Assembly: GCF_003814875.1 (NCBI RefSeq)
Contig: NZ_RKQF01000001.1
Coordinates: 248,001 to 312,000, forward strand
Length of the DNA stretch: 64,000 nucleotides
Direction: 5' to 3'
Source: Streptomyces sp. Ag109_O5-1
GTDB lineage: Bacteria; Actinomycetota; Actinomycetes; Streptomycetales; Streptomycetaceae
A program made the position numbers and the translations under genes. Position 1 is the stretch's first letter. Every line of letters begins with the position of its first letter. Of this stretch, positions 33,225 to 42,268 are shown in pieces. The notes beneath the pieces are model-generated. The model did not search any database, had not been told where the DNA came from, and worked only from the letters and a program-made list of their open reading frames with translations.

Positions 33225-34702
33225 CGGCCGTCAGCCGGGCCCTGGCACGGCTGCGCGGGCGCTCGCTGCGGGCCCGGATGGTCCTGGTCCACTCGCTCAC
33301 CCTCGCGGTGGTCTGTACGGCGATGGCCCTCGCCACGGTGACGGTCCAGCGGGTCTATCTGATGAGCGACCTGGATCAGCGGGTGACCGACGCCGCCGAA
33401 CACAGCCAGGGCGGCCGGGAGCACGGACCGCCTGGTGCGAGCCTCGGTTTCCTCAACGAACGGGGTCAGCACACGGGCACCCTGGCGGCCGTGATGAACG
33501 GGACGGCGATCGCCACGGCGGAGGTGGTGACCGACGACGGCCCGCGCAGCCTCACCGCCGCCGAGAGCGCCGCCCTGAACGGCATCCCGGCGGACGGGAC
33601 CCTGCACACGCGTACGATCCCGGGCCTGGGCACCTACCGGCTGACGGCCGTCACCGAGGACGGCACCGCCATGCTGGCCGGACTGCCGGTGGGCAGTGTG
33701 CAGGACATGATCGACTCCCTGGTCGTGGTCGAGGCCGCCATCGCCGGGGCCGGGCTGGTCCTGGCCGGTTCGGTGTCGGCCGTGGCGGTCCGGCGGCAGT
33801 TGCGGCCGCTCCGACGGGTCGCCACCACCGCCGTCGAGGTCTCCCGTGCCCCGCTCGACCGGGGCGAGGTCAGCGGACTCACCCGGGTACCGGCCTCGGA
33901 CACCGATCCGGGGACCGAGCTCGGCCAGGTCGGCGTCGCGCTCAACCGGCTGATCGACCACGTGGAGTGGTCCCTGTCCGAACGCCAGCGCGCCGAGGAG
34001 CACATGCGGCGCTTCCTCACCGACGCCAGCCACGAGCTGCGCACCCCGCTCGCCTCGATCGCCGGGTACGCCGAGCTGATGCTGATGGGCGTGGACACCC
34101 GGAAGATCGAACCGGAGCTGGCCTGGCGCCGGGTCTCCGCCCAGTCGGCGCGGATGACGGGACTGGTCGAGGACCTGCTGCTGCTCGCCCGTCTGGAGGA
34201 GGGCAGACCGCTGGAGTCCGCCGACGTGAACCTCGCGACCCTGGTCGGGGACGCGGTGTGGGACGCGCGGGCGGCCGGGGCCGAGCACCACTGGCAGCTG
34301 GTGCTGCGCCTGGGCGCGCCCGCCACGGTGCTCGGCGACCAGTCCCGGCTGCACCAGGTGGTGGCCAACCTGCTCGCCAACGCCCGGGCCCACACCCCCG
34401 CCGGGACGCGTATCACCGTCACGGTGGAGGCCGCGGACGGGCACTGCGCGATCCGTGTGCACGACGACGGTCCAGGCATTCCCGGCGATCTCCTGCCGGC
34501 GGTCTTCGAACGCTTCACCCGCGGCGATGCCTCCCGCTCCCGCGCCCCCGGTACCGAGGGCGGGACGGGGCTCGGCCTTGCCATCGCGGCCGCGATCACC
34601 CAGGCGCACGGCGGCCGGGTCGGGGTGGACAGTGCGCCGGGCACCACCGAATTCACCGTCACCCTGCCCCTCGCCGCCACCGCCGCCGCTCAGACCCCCT
34701 GA
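33221..34702 (+). CDS. Two-component sensor histidine kinase
   Basis: The 493-residue protein begins at ATG 33221, overlapping the regulator stop by four bases. It has two membrane spans (about 20-42 and 165-187) flanking a sensor domain of about 120 residues, then HAMP, the phospho-acceptor His in FLTDASHELRTPLASIAGYAEL, the N box NLLANARAHTPAG and G boxes HDDGPGIP and GTGLGLAI. It autophosphorylates and transfers to the partner regulator at 32499-33224. The signal is not deducible. DUF3500 follows 158 bases later on the same strand. Confidence 0.92.
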   Translation: MTAVSRALARLRGRSLRARMVLVHSLTLAVVCTAMALATVTVQRVYLMSDLDQRVTDAAEHSQGGREHGPPGASLGFLNERGQHTGTLAAVMNGTAIATAEVVTDDGPRSLTAAESAALNGIPADGTLHTRTIPGLGTYRLTAVTEDGTAMLAGLPVGSVQDMIDSLVVVEAAIAGAGLVLAGSVSAVAVRRQLRPLRRVATTAVEVSRAPLDRGEVSGLTRVPASDTDPGTELGQVGVALNRLIDHVEWSLSERQRAEEHMRRFLTDASHELRTPLASIAGYAELMLMGVDTRKIEPELAWRRVSAQSARMTGLVEDLLLLARLEEGRPLESADVNLATLVGDAVWDARAAGAEHHWQLVLRLGAPATVLGDQSRLHQVVANLLANARAHTPAGTRITVTVEAADGHCAIRVHDDGPGIPGDLLPAVFERFTRGDASRSRAPGTEGGTGLGLAIAAAITQAHGGRVGVDSAPGTTEFTVTLPLAATAAAQTP

Positions 34703-34860
34703 AGCTTTCCTGAACCCTCGGCTTCTTCACATAATCCCAGGCCATCGGCCGTTTCTGGGCTCTCATGAGCAACTCACTTCAGTTCAGCCTCAGTTGGAGG
34801 AACCAGGCTGGTCGTCAGGTGGCCGTCCACGAGGGACGCGCCCATGACGAAGGGAGCCGC

Positions 34861-36183
34861 ATGCCCGAGATCGACGCCGGTGAGGGCCCCGAGCAGGTAC
34901 CGGAGGGCACCGAGGCGAGCGGCCGCAACTTCATGCGCAAGGTGTTCTTCGCGTCCGGGGCGACCGCCCTGGTGACGATGGGCAGCGCAGGGGCCTTTAC
35001 GGCACTCGCCGACGACGGCACGGGTACGGCCGACGCGTCGGCCGGCCCCTCCCCCAGCGCCGCGCCGAGCGGCGGCCCGGGCGGCGGCGCCGGCGGTCCG
35101 GGCAACCAGTCGCTGACGGAGGAGTTCTTCGGCCTGACGACGGACGGCAAGCGGATCGACGACCTGTTCACCGTCCACTCCACCAAGGTCGACACCACGC
35201 CCGTCATCGACGCCGCGAACGCCTTCCTGACCGGTCTGACCGACACCCAGAAGTCCGCGACCCAGTTCACGGTCCACTCCACCGAGTGGCGGCTGTGGAG
35301 CAATGTCGACTCCTACGCCCGGCAGGGCGTGTCGCTCGCGGATCTCACCGACACGCAGAAGGACCTGGGCACGGCCCTGCTCAGGTCGGCGCTGAGCGCG
35401 GACGGCCTGAAGACCACGGAGAAGATCCGCAAGATCAACCAGGCGGCCGGCGAGGCGATCGGCAACACCACCTCGTTCAACGAGGACGCCTACTACTGGA
35501 CCCTCATGGGCACCCCGTCCGCCACCGAGCCGTGGGGCTTCCAGTTCGACGGCCACCACTGCGTGATCAACTACTTCGTCCTCGGCGACCAGGTGGTCAT
35601 GAGCCCCTGCTTCTGGGGCTCCGAACCGACCTCCATGGAGATCGACGGCGAGACGGTCACCGTCTGCCACGAGGAGGTCCTCGCGAGCCTCGCCTTCGTC
35701 AACTCCCTATCCGCGGACCAGCAGTCGGTCGCGATCGTCTCGGCCACCAAGACCAGCGAGTCGATGAAGGCCGGGGCCTTCTCCGACAACGCGGTCCAGG
35801 CGTACGAGGGCATCCGCGGCAACGTCCTCACCCGCGTCCAGAAGCAGAAACTGCTCGGCATCGTCGAGGCGTTCGTCGACCGGGCCAAGGCCGACGCGGC
35901 GAAGGTGCGGATGGCGGAGGTGCGGGCGCATCTCGACGACACCTACGTGATCTGGGCCGGTGGTACGGGTGCCGACGACGCGTTCTACGTCCGCGTGCAC
36001 AGCCCGGTGGTCTGGGTCGAGGTCGACTGCCAGGCACCCGGCCCGCTGCGCGGCGCGTACGGCGGCACCGAGGGCGTCCCGACCCAGATGCACGTGCACT
36101 CCATCATCCGCACGCCCAACGGCAACGACTACGGCAAGGAGCTGATCCGCCAGCACTACCTGACGTCACCGCACCACCGGTAG
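34861..36183 (+). CDS. DUF3500 family secreted/anchored protein
   Basis: ATG 34861 follows GAAGGGAG and gives 440 residues. A hydrophobic stretch after NFMRKVFFASGATALVTMGSAG (about 21-45) is an uncleaved or cleaved export signal. A Pro/Gly/Ser-rich linker follows (about 60-80). The rest matches DUF3500: STEWRLWSNVDSYARQGVSLADL, EAYYWTLMGTPS-like WGFQFDGHHCVINYFVLGDQVVMSPCFWGSEP, and ending VHSPVVWVEVDC with IIRTPNGNDYGKELIRQHY. Function is unknown. It lies downstream of the two-component pair and may be regulated by it. Its last 18 bases overlap the convergent monooxygenase/reductase gene. Confidence 0.88.
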   Translation: MPEIDAGEGPEQVPEGTEASGRNFMRKVFFASGATALVTMGSAGAFTALADDGTGTADASAGPSPSAAPSGGPGGGAGGPGNQSLTEEFFGLTTDGKRIDDLFTVHSTKVDTTPVIDAANAFLTGLTDTQKSATQFTVHSTEWRLWSNVDSYARQGVSLADLTDTQKDLGTALLRSALSADGLKTTEKIRKINQAAGEAIGNTTSFNEDAYYWTLMGTPSATEPWGFQFDGHHCVINYFVLGDQVVMSPCFWGSEPTSMEIDGETVTVCHEEVLASLAFVNSLSADQQSVAIVSATKTSESMKAGAFSDNAVQAYEGIRGNVLTRVQKQKLLGIVEAFVDRAKADAAKVRMAEVRAHLDDTYVIWAGGTGADDAFYVRVHSPVVWVEVDCQAPGPLRGAYGGTEGVPTQMHVHSIIRTPNGNDYGKELIRQHYLTSPHHR

Positions 36184-38565
36184 TCCCTCCCCCGCGGGCT
36201 TCCACCGCAGATGGACGTTCTCCCCCGCCTGGTCCGCCCGGAGCAGCGACAGGCGGGGGCGTACGGCGTCGGTGCGCGAGGTGGGCGGCTTGCGCCGGCC
36301 GGCCCGGAACTGCACCGGCCACTCGGCGGCGGCGCCCCGGTACTCCTGGTCGGCGGCGGCGTGCAGGGTCCAGTGCGGGTCGTACAGGTGCGTACGCCCG
36401 ACTGCGCACAGGTCGGCGCGTCCGGCGAGGAGGATGGAGTTGACGTCGTCGTAGGAGGCGATGGCGCCGACCGCGATGACGGCGGTGCCGCTGGCGGCGG
36501 CGACCTCGTGGCGGATCCGGTCCGCGAACGGGGTCTGGTAGGAGCGGCCGTAGGCGGGCTGTTCGTCCTTGGTGACCTGACCGGTGGAGACGTCGATGGC
36601 CGCGGCGCCGTGGGCGATGAAGGCGCGGGCGATCTCGACGGCGTCGTGCTCGGTGTTGCCGTCGGGGACCCAGTCGGTGGCGGAGATCCGCACGATCACG
36701 GGGCGTCCGGCGGGCCAGGCGGCGCGGACGGCGTCGAAGACCTCCAGCGGGTAGCGCAGCCGGTTCTCCAGGGACCCGCCGTACTCGTCGGTGCGGTGGT
36801 TGGCGATCGGAGACAGGAACGAGGACAACAAGTAGCCGTGCGCGCAGTGGAGTTCGAGGAGATCGAAGCCCGCCTCGGCGCCTCGGCGGGCCGCCGCCAC
36901 GAACTCGGCGGTGATCCGGTCCATGTCGGCGCGGGTGATCTCCCGGGGTACCGGCAGGCCGGGACCGTACGGCAGCTCGGATGGGCCGACGGTCTCCCAG
37001 TTGCCGTCGGGGAGGGGTTCGTCGATGCCCTCCCACATCAGTCGGGTGGAGCCCTTGCGGCCGGAGTGGCCGAGCTGGAGGCCGATGCGGGCGGTGCTGT
37101 TGGTGTGGACGTAGGAGACGACGCGCCGCCAGGAGTCGCGCTGCTCGTCGTTCCACAGGCCGGTGCAGCCGGGGGTGATACGGCCCTCGGGCGAGACGCA
37201 CACCATCTCCGTCATCACCAGCCCCGCCCCGCCCATGGCCTTGGAACCGAGGTGGACCAGGTGGAAGTCGCCGGGGACGCCGTCGACGGCGGAGTACATG
37301 TCCATCGGGGAGACGATCACCCGGTTCTTCAGCTCCAGCTGCCCGATGCGGAACGGCTGGAACATCGCGGGGGCTTTGGTGCCCAGCCCCTGCGCCTCGG
37401 CGAAGGCCTCGTCGACGAGGTCCGCGAACTCCTGGTCCCGGGTGCGCAGGTTGTCGTAGGTGATACGGCGCGAGCGGGTGAGCAGGTTGAAACAGAACTG
37501 GGCCGGCTCCTGGCGGACGTACATGCCGATGTGCTCGAACCACTCCAGCGAGGCCTGTGCGGCCCGCTGGGTGGACTCCACGACCAGGCGCCGTTCGGCC
37601 TCGTAGGCCGTCAACGCGCTCTCCGCGTCCGAGTGTTCGTGCAGGCAGGCGGCGAGGGCGAGGGCGTCCTCCATGGCCAGCTTGGTGCCCGAGCCGATGG
37701 AGAAGTGGGCGGTGTGGGCGGCGTCGCCGATCAGGACCAGGTTGCCGTGGTGCCAGTGCCGGTTGCGGACCGTGGTGAAGTTCAGCCACTTCGAGTTGTT
37801 CGCGAACACCTCGTGGCCGCCCAGCTCCTCGGCGAACAGCTCACGGATCCGGGCCACGGCCTGCTCGTCGGAGACACCCGGCGCGAATACCGCGTCCTCG
37901 GTGGCGTCGAAGCCGGCCCGCCGCCAGACGTCCTCGTGCATCTCCACGATGAACGTCGAGCCTGCGTCGGAGTAAGGGTAGCCGTGGACCTGCATGACCC
38001 CCCACTCGGTCTCCTTGACGAAGAACTGGAAGGCCTCGAAGACCCGGTCGGTGCCCAGCCACATGTACTTGCTGTGCCGCCGGTCCAGCTGCGGTCGGAA
38101 GACGTCCTCGTGGGCCGTGCGGACACCGGAGTTGACGCCGTCCGCGCCCACCACCAGGTCGTACGACGCCCGCAGCTCGGCGACGTCGGGGGCGAGGGTG
38201 GAGAAGCGCAGGTCGACGCCGAGTTCGAGGCAGCGCTCCTGGAGGAGGTGCAGGAGTTCCTTGCGGCTCATGGCGGCGAAGCCCTGGCCGCCGACGGTGT
38301 GGGTCTCGCCCCGGTAGTGGATGTCGATGTCCGTCCAGCGGGCGAAGCGGCGGGACATCGCCTCGGAGAAGACGGTGTCGGCGTTCTCGATGCCGCCGAG
38401 GGTCTCGTCGGAGAAGACGACGCCGAAGCCGAAGGTGTCGTCTGGGGCGTTGCGCTCCCACACGGTGATCTCGTGGGCGGGGTCCAACTGCTTCATCAGG
38501 GCCGCGAGGTAGAGACCTCCCGGGCCACCGCCGATGATCGCGATTTTCAAGGGAGTTCCTCTCAC
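36166..38565 (-). CDS. Bifunctional aryl-CoA monooxygenase / OYE-type reductase (anthraniloyl-CoA or salicylyl-CoA 5-hydroxylase)
   Basis: This is a 799-residue fusion. The N-terminal half (about 1-390) is a flavoprotein hydroxylase: IIGGGPGGLYLAALMKQ, LVVGADGVNSGVR, LIGDAAHTAHFSIGSGTKLAMEDAL. The C-terminal half (about 400-775) is an old-yellow-enzyme barrel: NRVIVSPMDMYSAVDG, LQLGHSGRKGS, HCAHGYLLSSFLSPIANHRTDEYGGSLENR. This is the architecture of 2-aminobenzoyl-CoA monooxygenase/reductase, which hydroxylates and dearomatises the ring; annotations also use salicylyl-CoA 5-hydroxylase. The GTG start (38565) overlaps the ligase stop by four bases; TTG 38550, with AGAGGA in front, is an alternative. 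Last gene of a coupled operon. Confidence 0.88.
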   Translation of the reverse strand: MRGTPLKIAIIGGGPGGLYLAALMKQLDPAHEITVWERNAPDDTFGFGVVFSDETLGGIENADTVFSEAMSRRFARWTDIDIHYRGETHTVGGQGFAAMSRKELLHLLQERCLELGVDLRFSTLAPDVAELRASYDLVVGADGVNSGVRTAHEDVFRPQLDRRHSKYMWLGTDRVFEAFQFFVKETEWGVMQVHGYPYSDAGSTFIVEMHEDVWRRAGFDATEDAVFAPGVSDEQAVARIRELFAEELGGHEVFANNSKWLNFTTVRNRHWHHGNLVLIGDAAHTAHFSIGSGTKLAMEDALALAACLHEHSDAESALTAYEAERRLVVESTQRAAQASLEWFEHIGMYVRQEPAQFCFNLLTRSRRITYDNLRTRDQEFADLVDEAFAEAQGLGTKAPAMFQPFRIGQLELKNRVIVSPMDMYSAVDGVPGDFHLVHLGSKAMGGAGLVMTEMVCVSPEGRITPGCTGLWNDEQRDSWRRVVSYVHTNSTARIGLQLGHSGRKGSTRLMWEGIDEPLPDGNWETVGPSELPYGPGLPVPREITRADMDRITAEFVAAARRGAEAGFDLLELHCAHGYLLSSFLSPIANHRTDEYGGSLENRLRYPLEVFDAVRAAWPAGRPVIVRISATDWVPDGNTEHDAVEIARAFIAHGAAAIDVSTGQVTKDEQPAYGRSYQTPFADRIRHEVAAASGTAVIAVGAIASYDDVNSILLAGRADLCAVGRTHLYDPHWTLHAAADQEYRGAAAEWPVQFRAGRRKPPTSRTDAVRPRLSLLRADQAGENVHLRWKPAGEGLPVVR

Positions 38566-40214
38566 TGCTCCGCGACCTGCTCTGCTTCGATGATCTTGCG
38601 GAGCGCGAACCGCTGGAGTTTTCCGCTGGTGTTGCGCGGCAGGACGTCGTGGAAGCGGACGTCACGCGGGTACTTGTAGGGCGCCAGGACCTGTTTGACG
38701 TGGTCCTGGATCTCCTTGGCCTTGGCCGGGTCCCCGGTGACGCCCTCGCGCAGCACGACGAAGGCGCAGACGACCGAGCCGCGTTCGGGGTCGGGGCGGG
38801 CCACGACGGCCGACTCGACGACGTCGGGGTGGGTGTCGATGGCGGCCTCGACCTCGGGACCGCCGATGTTGTACCCGGAGGACACGATCATGTTGTCGCT
38901 GCGGGCGTGGTAGTAGAAGTAGCCGTCCTCGTCGCGGTGGAAGATGTCGCCGGTGACGTTCCAGCCGCCCACGACGTAGTCCCGCTGGCGCTTGTCGTCG
39001 AGGTAGCGGCAGCCGACCGGGCCGATGACGCCGAGCCGTCCTGGCTCCCCCGGGCCGAGTTCCTCGCCGTCGAAGCCGAGGATGGTCGCGCGGTAGCCCG
39101 GGACCGGGCGGCCGGTGGCGCCGGGCCTGATGTCGTCGTCGGCCGCGGAGATGAAGATGTGCAGCAGCTCGGTCGCGCCGATGCCGTCGATGACCTTGAG
39201 GCCGATGCGGTCGCGCAGCTCCTCCCACGTGGTGAGCGGTATGTGCTCACCTGCCGACACCCCGACCCGCAGGCCGGCCAGTTGGTGTTCCTTGCCGTCG
39301 CGGGTGATCGCCTTGTAGGCGGTGGGCGCAGTGGCGAGGACGGTGACGCCGTGCTTCTCGACGAGGTCGGCGAGTTGAGCAGGGGTCGCCGTCTCCGTGA
39401 GCAGGGCGCAGGCGCCGGCCCGCAGCGGGAAGACGACCAGCATGCCGAGGCCGAAGGTGAAGGCGAACGGCGCGGTGCAGGCGACCACGTCGTCAGGGCG
39501 CAGCCGCAGGATGTGGCGGGCGAAGGTGTTGTCGATGGAGAGGATGTCCCGGTGGAAGTGCATGGTGATCTTCGGGACTCCGGTGCTCCCGGAGGTGGGG
39601 CCGAGCAGGGCCACGTCGTCGGCGGCGGTGTCGACGTCGGTGAACTCGCCCGACTTGGCGGCGCATCGGGCGGCCAGGTCGTGGGCGCCGGTGCCGCCGT
39701 ACTCGACCACGCGCAGGTCGGGCAGCACGGTGTCGCGGACCGTGCGGACGTCCTCGGTGAAGCGGTGGTCGACCAGGGCGACGGACGGCCGGGTCCGTTC
39801 GGCGATGGGGACGATCTCGCGGGCGCGCAGTGCGGCCATGGTGGTCACCACGACCCCGCCGGCCTTGAGGACGCCGAGCCAGCAGGCCACCGCCCAGGGG
39901 TTGTTGGGCGCGCGCAGCAGTACCCGCTGCCCGGGGACCAGGCCCAGGTCCTCGGTGAGGACCTGGGCGACCTGGTTGGCGCGGGTGCGCAGGTCCCCGT
40001 AGGTCCACAGGTCCCCGGCAGGGGTGCGCAGGGCCGGGCGGTCCGGGCCGTGGCGCTCGACGGCCGCGTCGATGAGTTCGGCGGCCGCGTTGAGACGGGC
40101 CGGGTAGGTCAGTTCGGGTGTGGTGAACTCGATGGTGGGCCACTGTTCGGCGGGCGGGAGGTGGTCCCGGGCGAAGGTGTCCACGTGCGAGGTGGGTGAG
40201 AGCGGAAGAGCCAA
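38562..40214 (-). CDS. Benzoate/2-aminobenzoate-type CoA ligase
   Basis: The frame is best started at TTG 40214 behind GGAAGGAA, giving 550 residues. It is an acyl-adenylate-forming enzyme: P-loop-like TSGSTGVPKITMHFHRD, IDGIGATELLHIFIS, VGGWNVTGDIFHRDEDGYFYYHARSDNMIVSSGYNIGGPEVE and the catalytic Lys in PRNTSGKLQRFAL. The pattern matches the benzoate-CoA ligase branch, so activation of anthranilate, salicylate or benzoate with ATP and CoA is expected, feeding the downstream hydroxylase/reductase whose start codon overlaps its stop. A gap of 46 bases separates it from the thioesterase gene. Confidence 0.88.
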   Translation of the reverse strand: MALPLSPTSHVDTFARDHLPPAEQWPTIEFTTPELTYPARLNAAAELIDAAVERHGPDRPALRTPAGDLWTYGDLRTRANQVAQVLTEDLGLVPGQRVLLRAPNNPWAVACWLGVLKAGGVVVTTMAALRAREIVPIAERTRPSVALVDHRFTEDVRTVRDTVLPDLRVVEYGGTGAHDLAARCAAKSGEFTDVDTAADDVALLGPTSGSTGVPKITMHFHRDILSIDNTFARHILRLRPDDVVACTAPFAFTFGLGMLVVFPLRAGACALLTETATPAQLADLVEKHGVTVLATAPTAYKAITRDGKEHQLAGLRVGVSAGEHIPLTTWEELRDRIGLKVIDGIGATELLHIFISAADDDIRPGATGRPVPGYRATILGFDGEELGPGEPGRLGVIGPVGCRYLDDKRQRDYVVGGWNVTGDIFHRDEDGYFYYHARSDNMIVSSGYNIGGPEVEAAIDTHPDVVESAVVARPDPERGSVVCAFVVLREGVTGDPAKAKEIQDHVKQVLAPYKYPRDVRFHDVLPRNTSGKLQRFALRKIIEAEQVAEQ

Positions 40215-40260
40215 CGTGAGGTTCCTTCCGGGAGCCCGCCGGCGGCGTGCGGCGGACGGC

Positions 40261-41178
40261 TCAGGCGGGGCGGATCATGCCTTCCTGGACCACGGTGGCC
40301 AGGTGGCGGTGGTCGTGGGTGAAGAAGCGACCCGTGCCCAGTCCGCGGCCCGCGTCGGCGGCCACCGCTTCCTGGAGGTAGAGGAGCCAGTCGCCGACCG
40401 CTCCGGGGCGGTGGAACCACATGGCGTGGTCGAGGCTGGCGGTGACCAGGCCGGGGTCGGCCCAGGCCAGGTCGAGGACCCGCAGGACGGGTTCGAGGAT
40501 CGTGTAGTCGCAGACGTAGGCGAGGGCGGCGAGGTCGCGCTGGGCGTCGGTGAGTCCCTCGACGGGGCGCAGCGCGTCGAACGGCCTTACCCAGACGGCC
40601 TGGTGGGGCCGGCGTTCGCCCTCGACGGTGAGGTAGACGGGGCCGGGTACGTGGCGCATGTCGAAGCCGCGGCCGCCGCGCCAGTAGGCCTTGGACTCGG
40701 CGGTCATGGTGCCGCCGGTGCGGTCGGCGAGGTACTCGGCCGAGCTGGGCAGGTCCTCGGGGCCGGGGACCTCCTCGGCGAACTCGGTGTGGAAGGACGA
40801 ACCGGGCTCCCCCGCCGCGAAGTTGGCGAGACAGACGTAGAGCACCTTGCCGTTCTGGTAACCGCGCACCTGGCGGGTGCTGTAGCCGCGGCCGTCGCGC
40901 AGCACCTCCACCTCGTAGCGGACCTCGGCGCCGATGTCGGCCGGGCGCAGGAAGTAACTGTGCATGGAGTGCAGGGACTTGCCGTCGGTCACCGAGCGCA
41001 TCGCCGCGGCGGCGGCCTGGGCGACGAGGTCGCCGCCGTAGGCCTTGGGCCAGGGGCAGGGCTGGGTGGTGGCCGTGAAGGCGAGGTCGAAGTGCTCCGG
41101 CGGGGCGGGCTTCAGCGTGAGGGCCGCGGTGACGATCGCGGAGGTCGGGGCGGCGGGGGCGCCCGGGGTGGCATTCAT
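40261..41178 (-). CDS. Acyl-CoA thioesterase II (TesB-like)
   Basis: The 305-residue double hot-dog protein starts at ATG 41178, overlapping the cupin stop (ATGA). TesB signatures include FTATTQPCPWPKAYGGDLVAQAAAAAM, LHSMHSYFLRPAD and, near the end, SLDHAMWFHRP with YLQEAVAADAGRGLGTGRFFTHD. It hydrolyses acyl- or aryl-CoA thioesters and may recycle CoA from dead-end intermediates of the aryl-CoA pathway. Encoded between the cupin and ligase genes in the same transcript. Confidence 0.88.
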   Translation of the reverse strand: MNATPGAPAAPTSAIVTAALTLKPAPPEHFDLAFTATTQPCPWPKAYGGDLVAQAAAAAMRSVTDGKSLHSMHSYFLRPADIGAEVRYEVEVLRDGRGYSTRQVRGYQNGKVLYVCLANFAAGEPGSSFHTEFAEEVPGPEDLPSSAEYLADRTGGTMTAESKAYWRGGRGFDMRHVPGPVYLTVEGERRPHQAVWVRPFDALRPVEGLTDAQRDLAALAYVCDYTILEPVLRVLDLAWADPGLVTASLDHAMWFHRPGAVGDWLLYLQEAVAADAGRGLGTGRFFTHDHRHLATVVQEGMIRPA

Positions 41179-41657
41179 CGGTTCAGCCAGTCGCGCAGGT
41201 CGGTGTCGGCCACGTCGGGCAGGTTCACCACGATGTTCTCCGGGGTCCGGGTGGTCATCCACACCAGCGGCTTGGTCCGGGAGAGGTTGCACTCGACGTG
41301 CGGCATGAACGGCGGGACGAAGACCCAGTCGCCCTCCTCCATGTCGACGTAGTCCTCGAACTTCTCGCCGAAGTAGATCCGGGCCCGGCCGGACAGGACG
41401 TAGCCGCCGGTCTCGGCCTCGCCGTGGTGGTGGGTGACCGAGCGGTAGCCCGGCTCGTTGCTGACCTTGCCGTACCACAGGCGGCGCGCCGGGGTGTGCC
41501 GGGCGCTGACACCCGACACCCTGACGGCGCCGCCCGAGTCGGCGGTGTTCACGTCCTCCAGACCGGCCCGGGTCACGACGGGGGCGACGATGCCGCTGGG
41601 CAGGCGGTACATCGCGTTGTCGCCCTCCAGTCGGTACTTGCTGAGGTCGGGCTCCAT
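41175..41657 (-). CDS. Cupin-domain protein, first gene of the aryl-CoA operon
   Basis: The 160-residue protein starts at ATG 41657 with GGAG eight bases upstream. The cupin motifs are clear: SVTHHHGEAETGGYVLSGRARIYFGE (two His and a Glu for metal) and GDWVFVPPFMPHVECNL (third His). It is far too short for gentisate dioxygenase. It could be a single-domain dioxygenase, an isomerase, or a ligand-binding protein. It is the promoter-proximal gene of the four-gene operon and divergent from the RidA gene; the 192-base gap presumably holds the PaaX-controlled promoters. Confidence 0.82.
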   Translation of the reverse strand: MEPDLSKYRLEGDNAMYRLPSGIVAPVVTRAGLEDVNTADSGGAVRVSGVSARHTPARRLWYGKVSNEPGYRSVTHHHGEAETGGYVLSGRARIYFGEKFEDYVDMEEGDWVFVPPFMPHVECNLSRTKPLVWMTTRTPENIVVNLPDVADTDLRDWLNR

Positions 41658-41849
41658 GGAATCGGCTCCGTTTCCGTGCCTTGCTCGGGTTCCGTGGCCT
41701 GCGCGGGCTCCACGGCCCGCTCGGGCTTCCGTGGCCCGCCCGGGCCCGGAACAGGACCACGCTCTATCTCGTATTTTTCACGGTCGTCATTTATTGTCAA
41801 TACGACCGGCCGTGCGGCCGGAGCCGGACACCACCGAACCGGAGGCCTC
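41658..41849. promoter_or_regulatory. Divergent promoter region between cupin operon and RidA gene
   Basis: The 192 bases contain four imperfect direct repeats of the type GGCCCGCTCGGGCTTCCGTGG / GCGCGGGCTCCACG (about 41676-41745) and then an AT-rich segment TATTTTTCACGGTCGTCATTTATTGTCAATACG (split around 41771-41803), unlike the GC-rich flanks. This is the likely operator/promoter zone, plausibly bound by the PaaX-type regulator encoded at 42269-43123. Confidence 0.5.
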
Positions 41850-42263
41850 ATGACTCCCGTCGCCGTGAACCCGCCCGAGCTGCCCGCCCCGAGCGGTTAC
41901 TCGCACGGAACGCTCGCGGGCAACACGCTCCATCTGGGCGGCCAGACCGCACTCGACGCCGATATGAAGATCGTTCCGGGCGGGATCGTGGAGCAGTTCC
42001 GCCAGGCGTTCGGCAATGTGCTCACCACACTGCGCGCGGCGGGCGGTGAGCCGGCGGACCTGGTGAGCGTGACGATCTATCTCACCGACATCCCCGACTA
42101 CCAGGCCCACGGCAAGGAGATCGGCAGGTTGTGGCGGGAGCTCGCGGGGCCCGTCTATCCGGCGATGGCGGGCATCGGCTGCACCGCGCTCTGGCAGCCG
42201 GAGGCGCTGATCGAGATCCTCGGCGTGGCCGTGATCCCGGACGAGCGGCTGGTCAGGCCGTAG
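41850..42263 (+). CDS. RidA-family (YjgF/Rid) deaminase
   Basis: ATG 41850 follows GGAGG. The 137-residue protein has the Rid signature: GGQTALDADMKIVPGGIVEQFRQAFGNV, VSVTIYLTDIPDY and a late PAMAGIGCTALWQPEALIEILGVAVIP. The substrate-carboxylate Arg usually found near residue 105 is not in place, so it may belong to a Rid subfamily other than RidA itself. Rid proteins hydrolyse enamines/imines. In a 2-aminobenzoyl-CoA route an enamine product would arise from the reductase, so a pathway-specific role makes sense. Convergent with the PaaX gene, 5 bases apart. Confidence 0.85.
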   Translation: MTPVAVNPPELPAPSGYSHGTLAGNTLHLGGQTALDADMKIVPGGIVEQFRQAFGNVLTTLRAAGGEPADLVSVTIYLTDIPDYQAHGKEIGRLWRELAGPVYPAMAGIGCTALWQPEALIEILGVAVIPDERLVRP

Positions 42264-42268
42264 GCACC

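Noticed and set aside
36211..38679. 822-residue plus-strand frame antisense to the aryl-CoA monooxygenase/reductase
   Set aside because: Val/Gly/Asp-rich antisense reading; the minus-strand fusion enzyme has full motif support.
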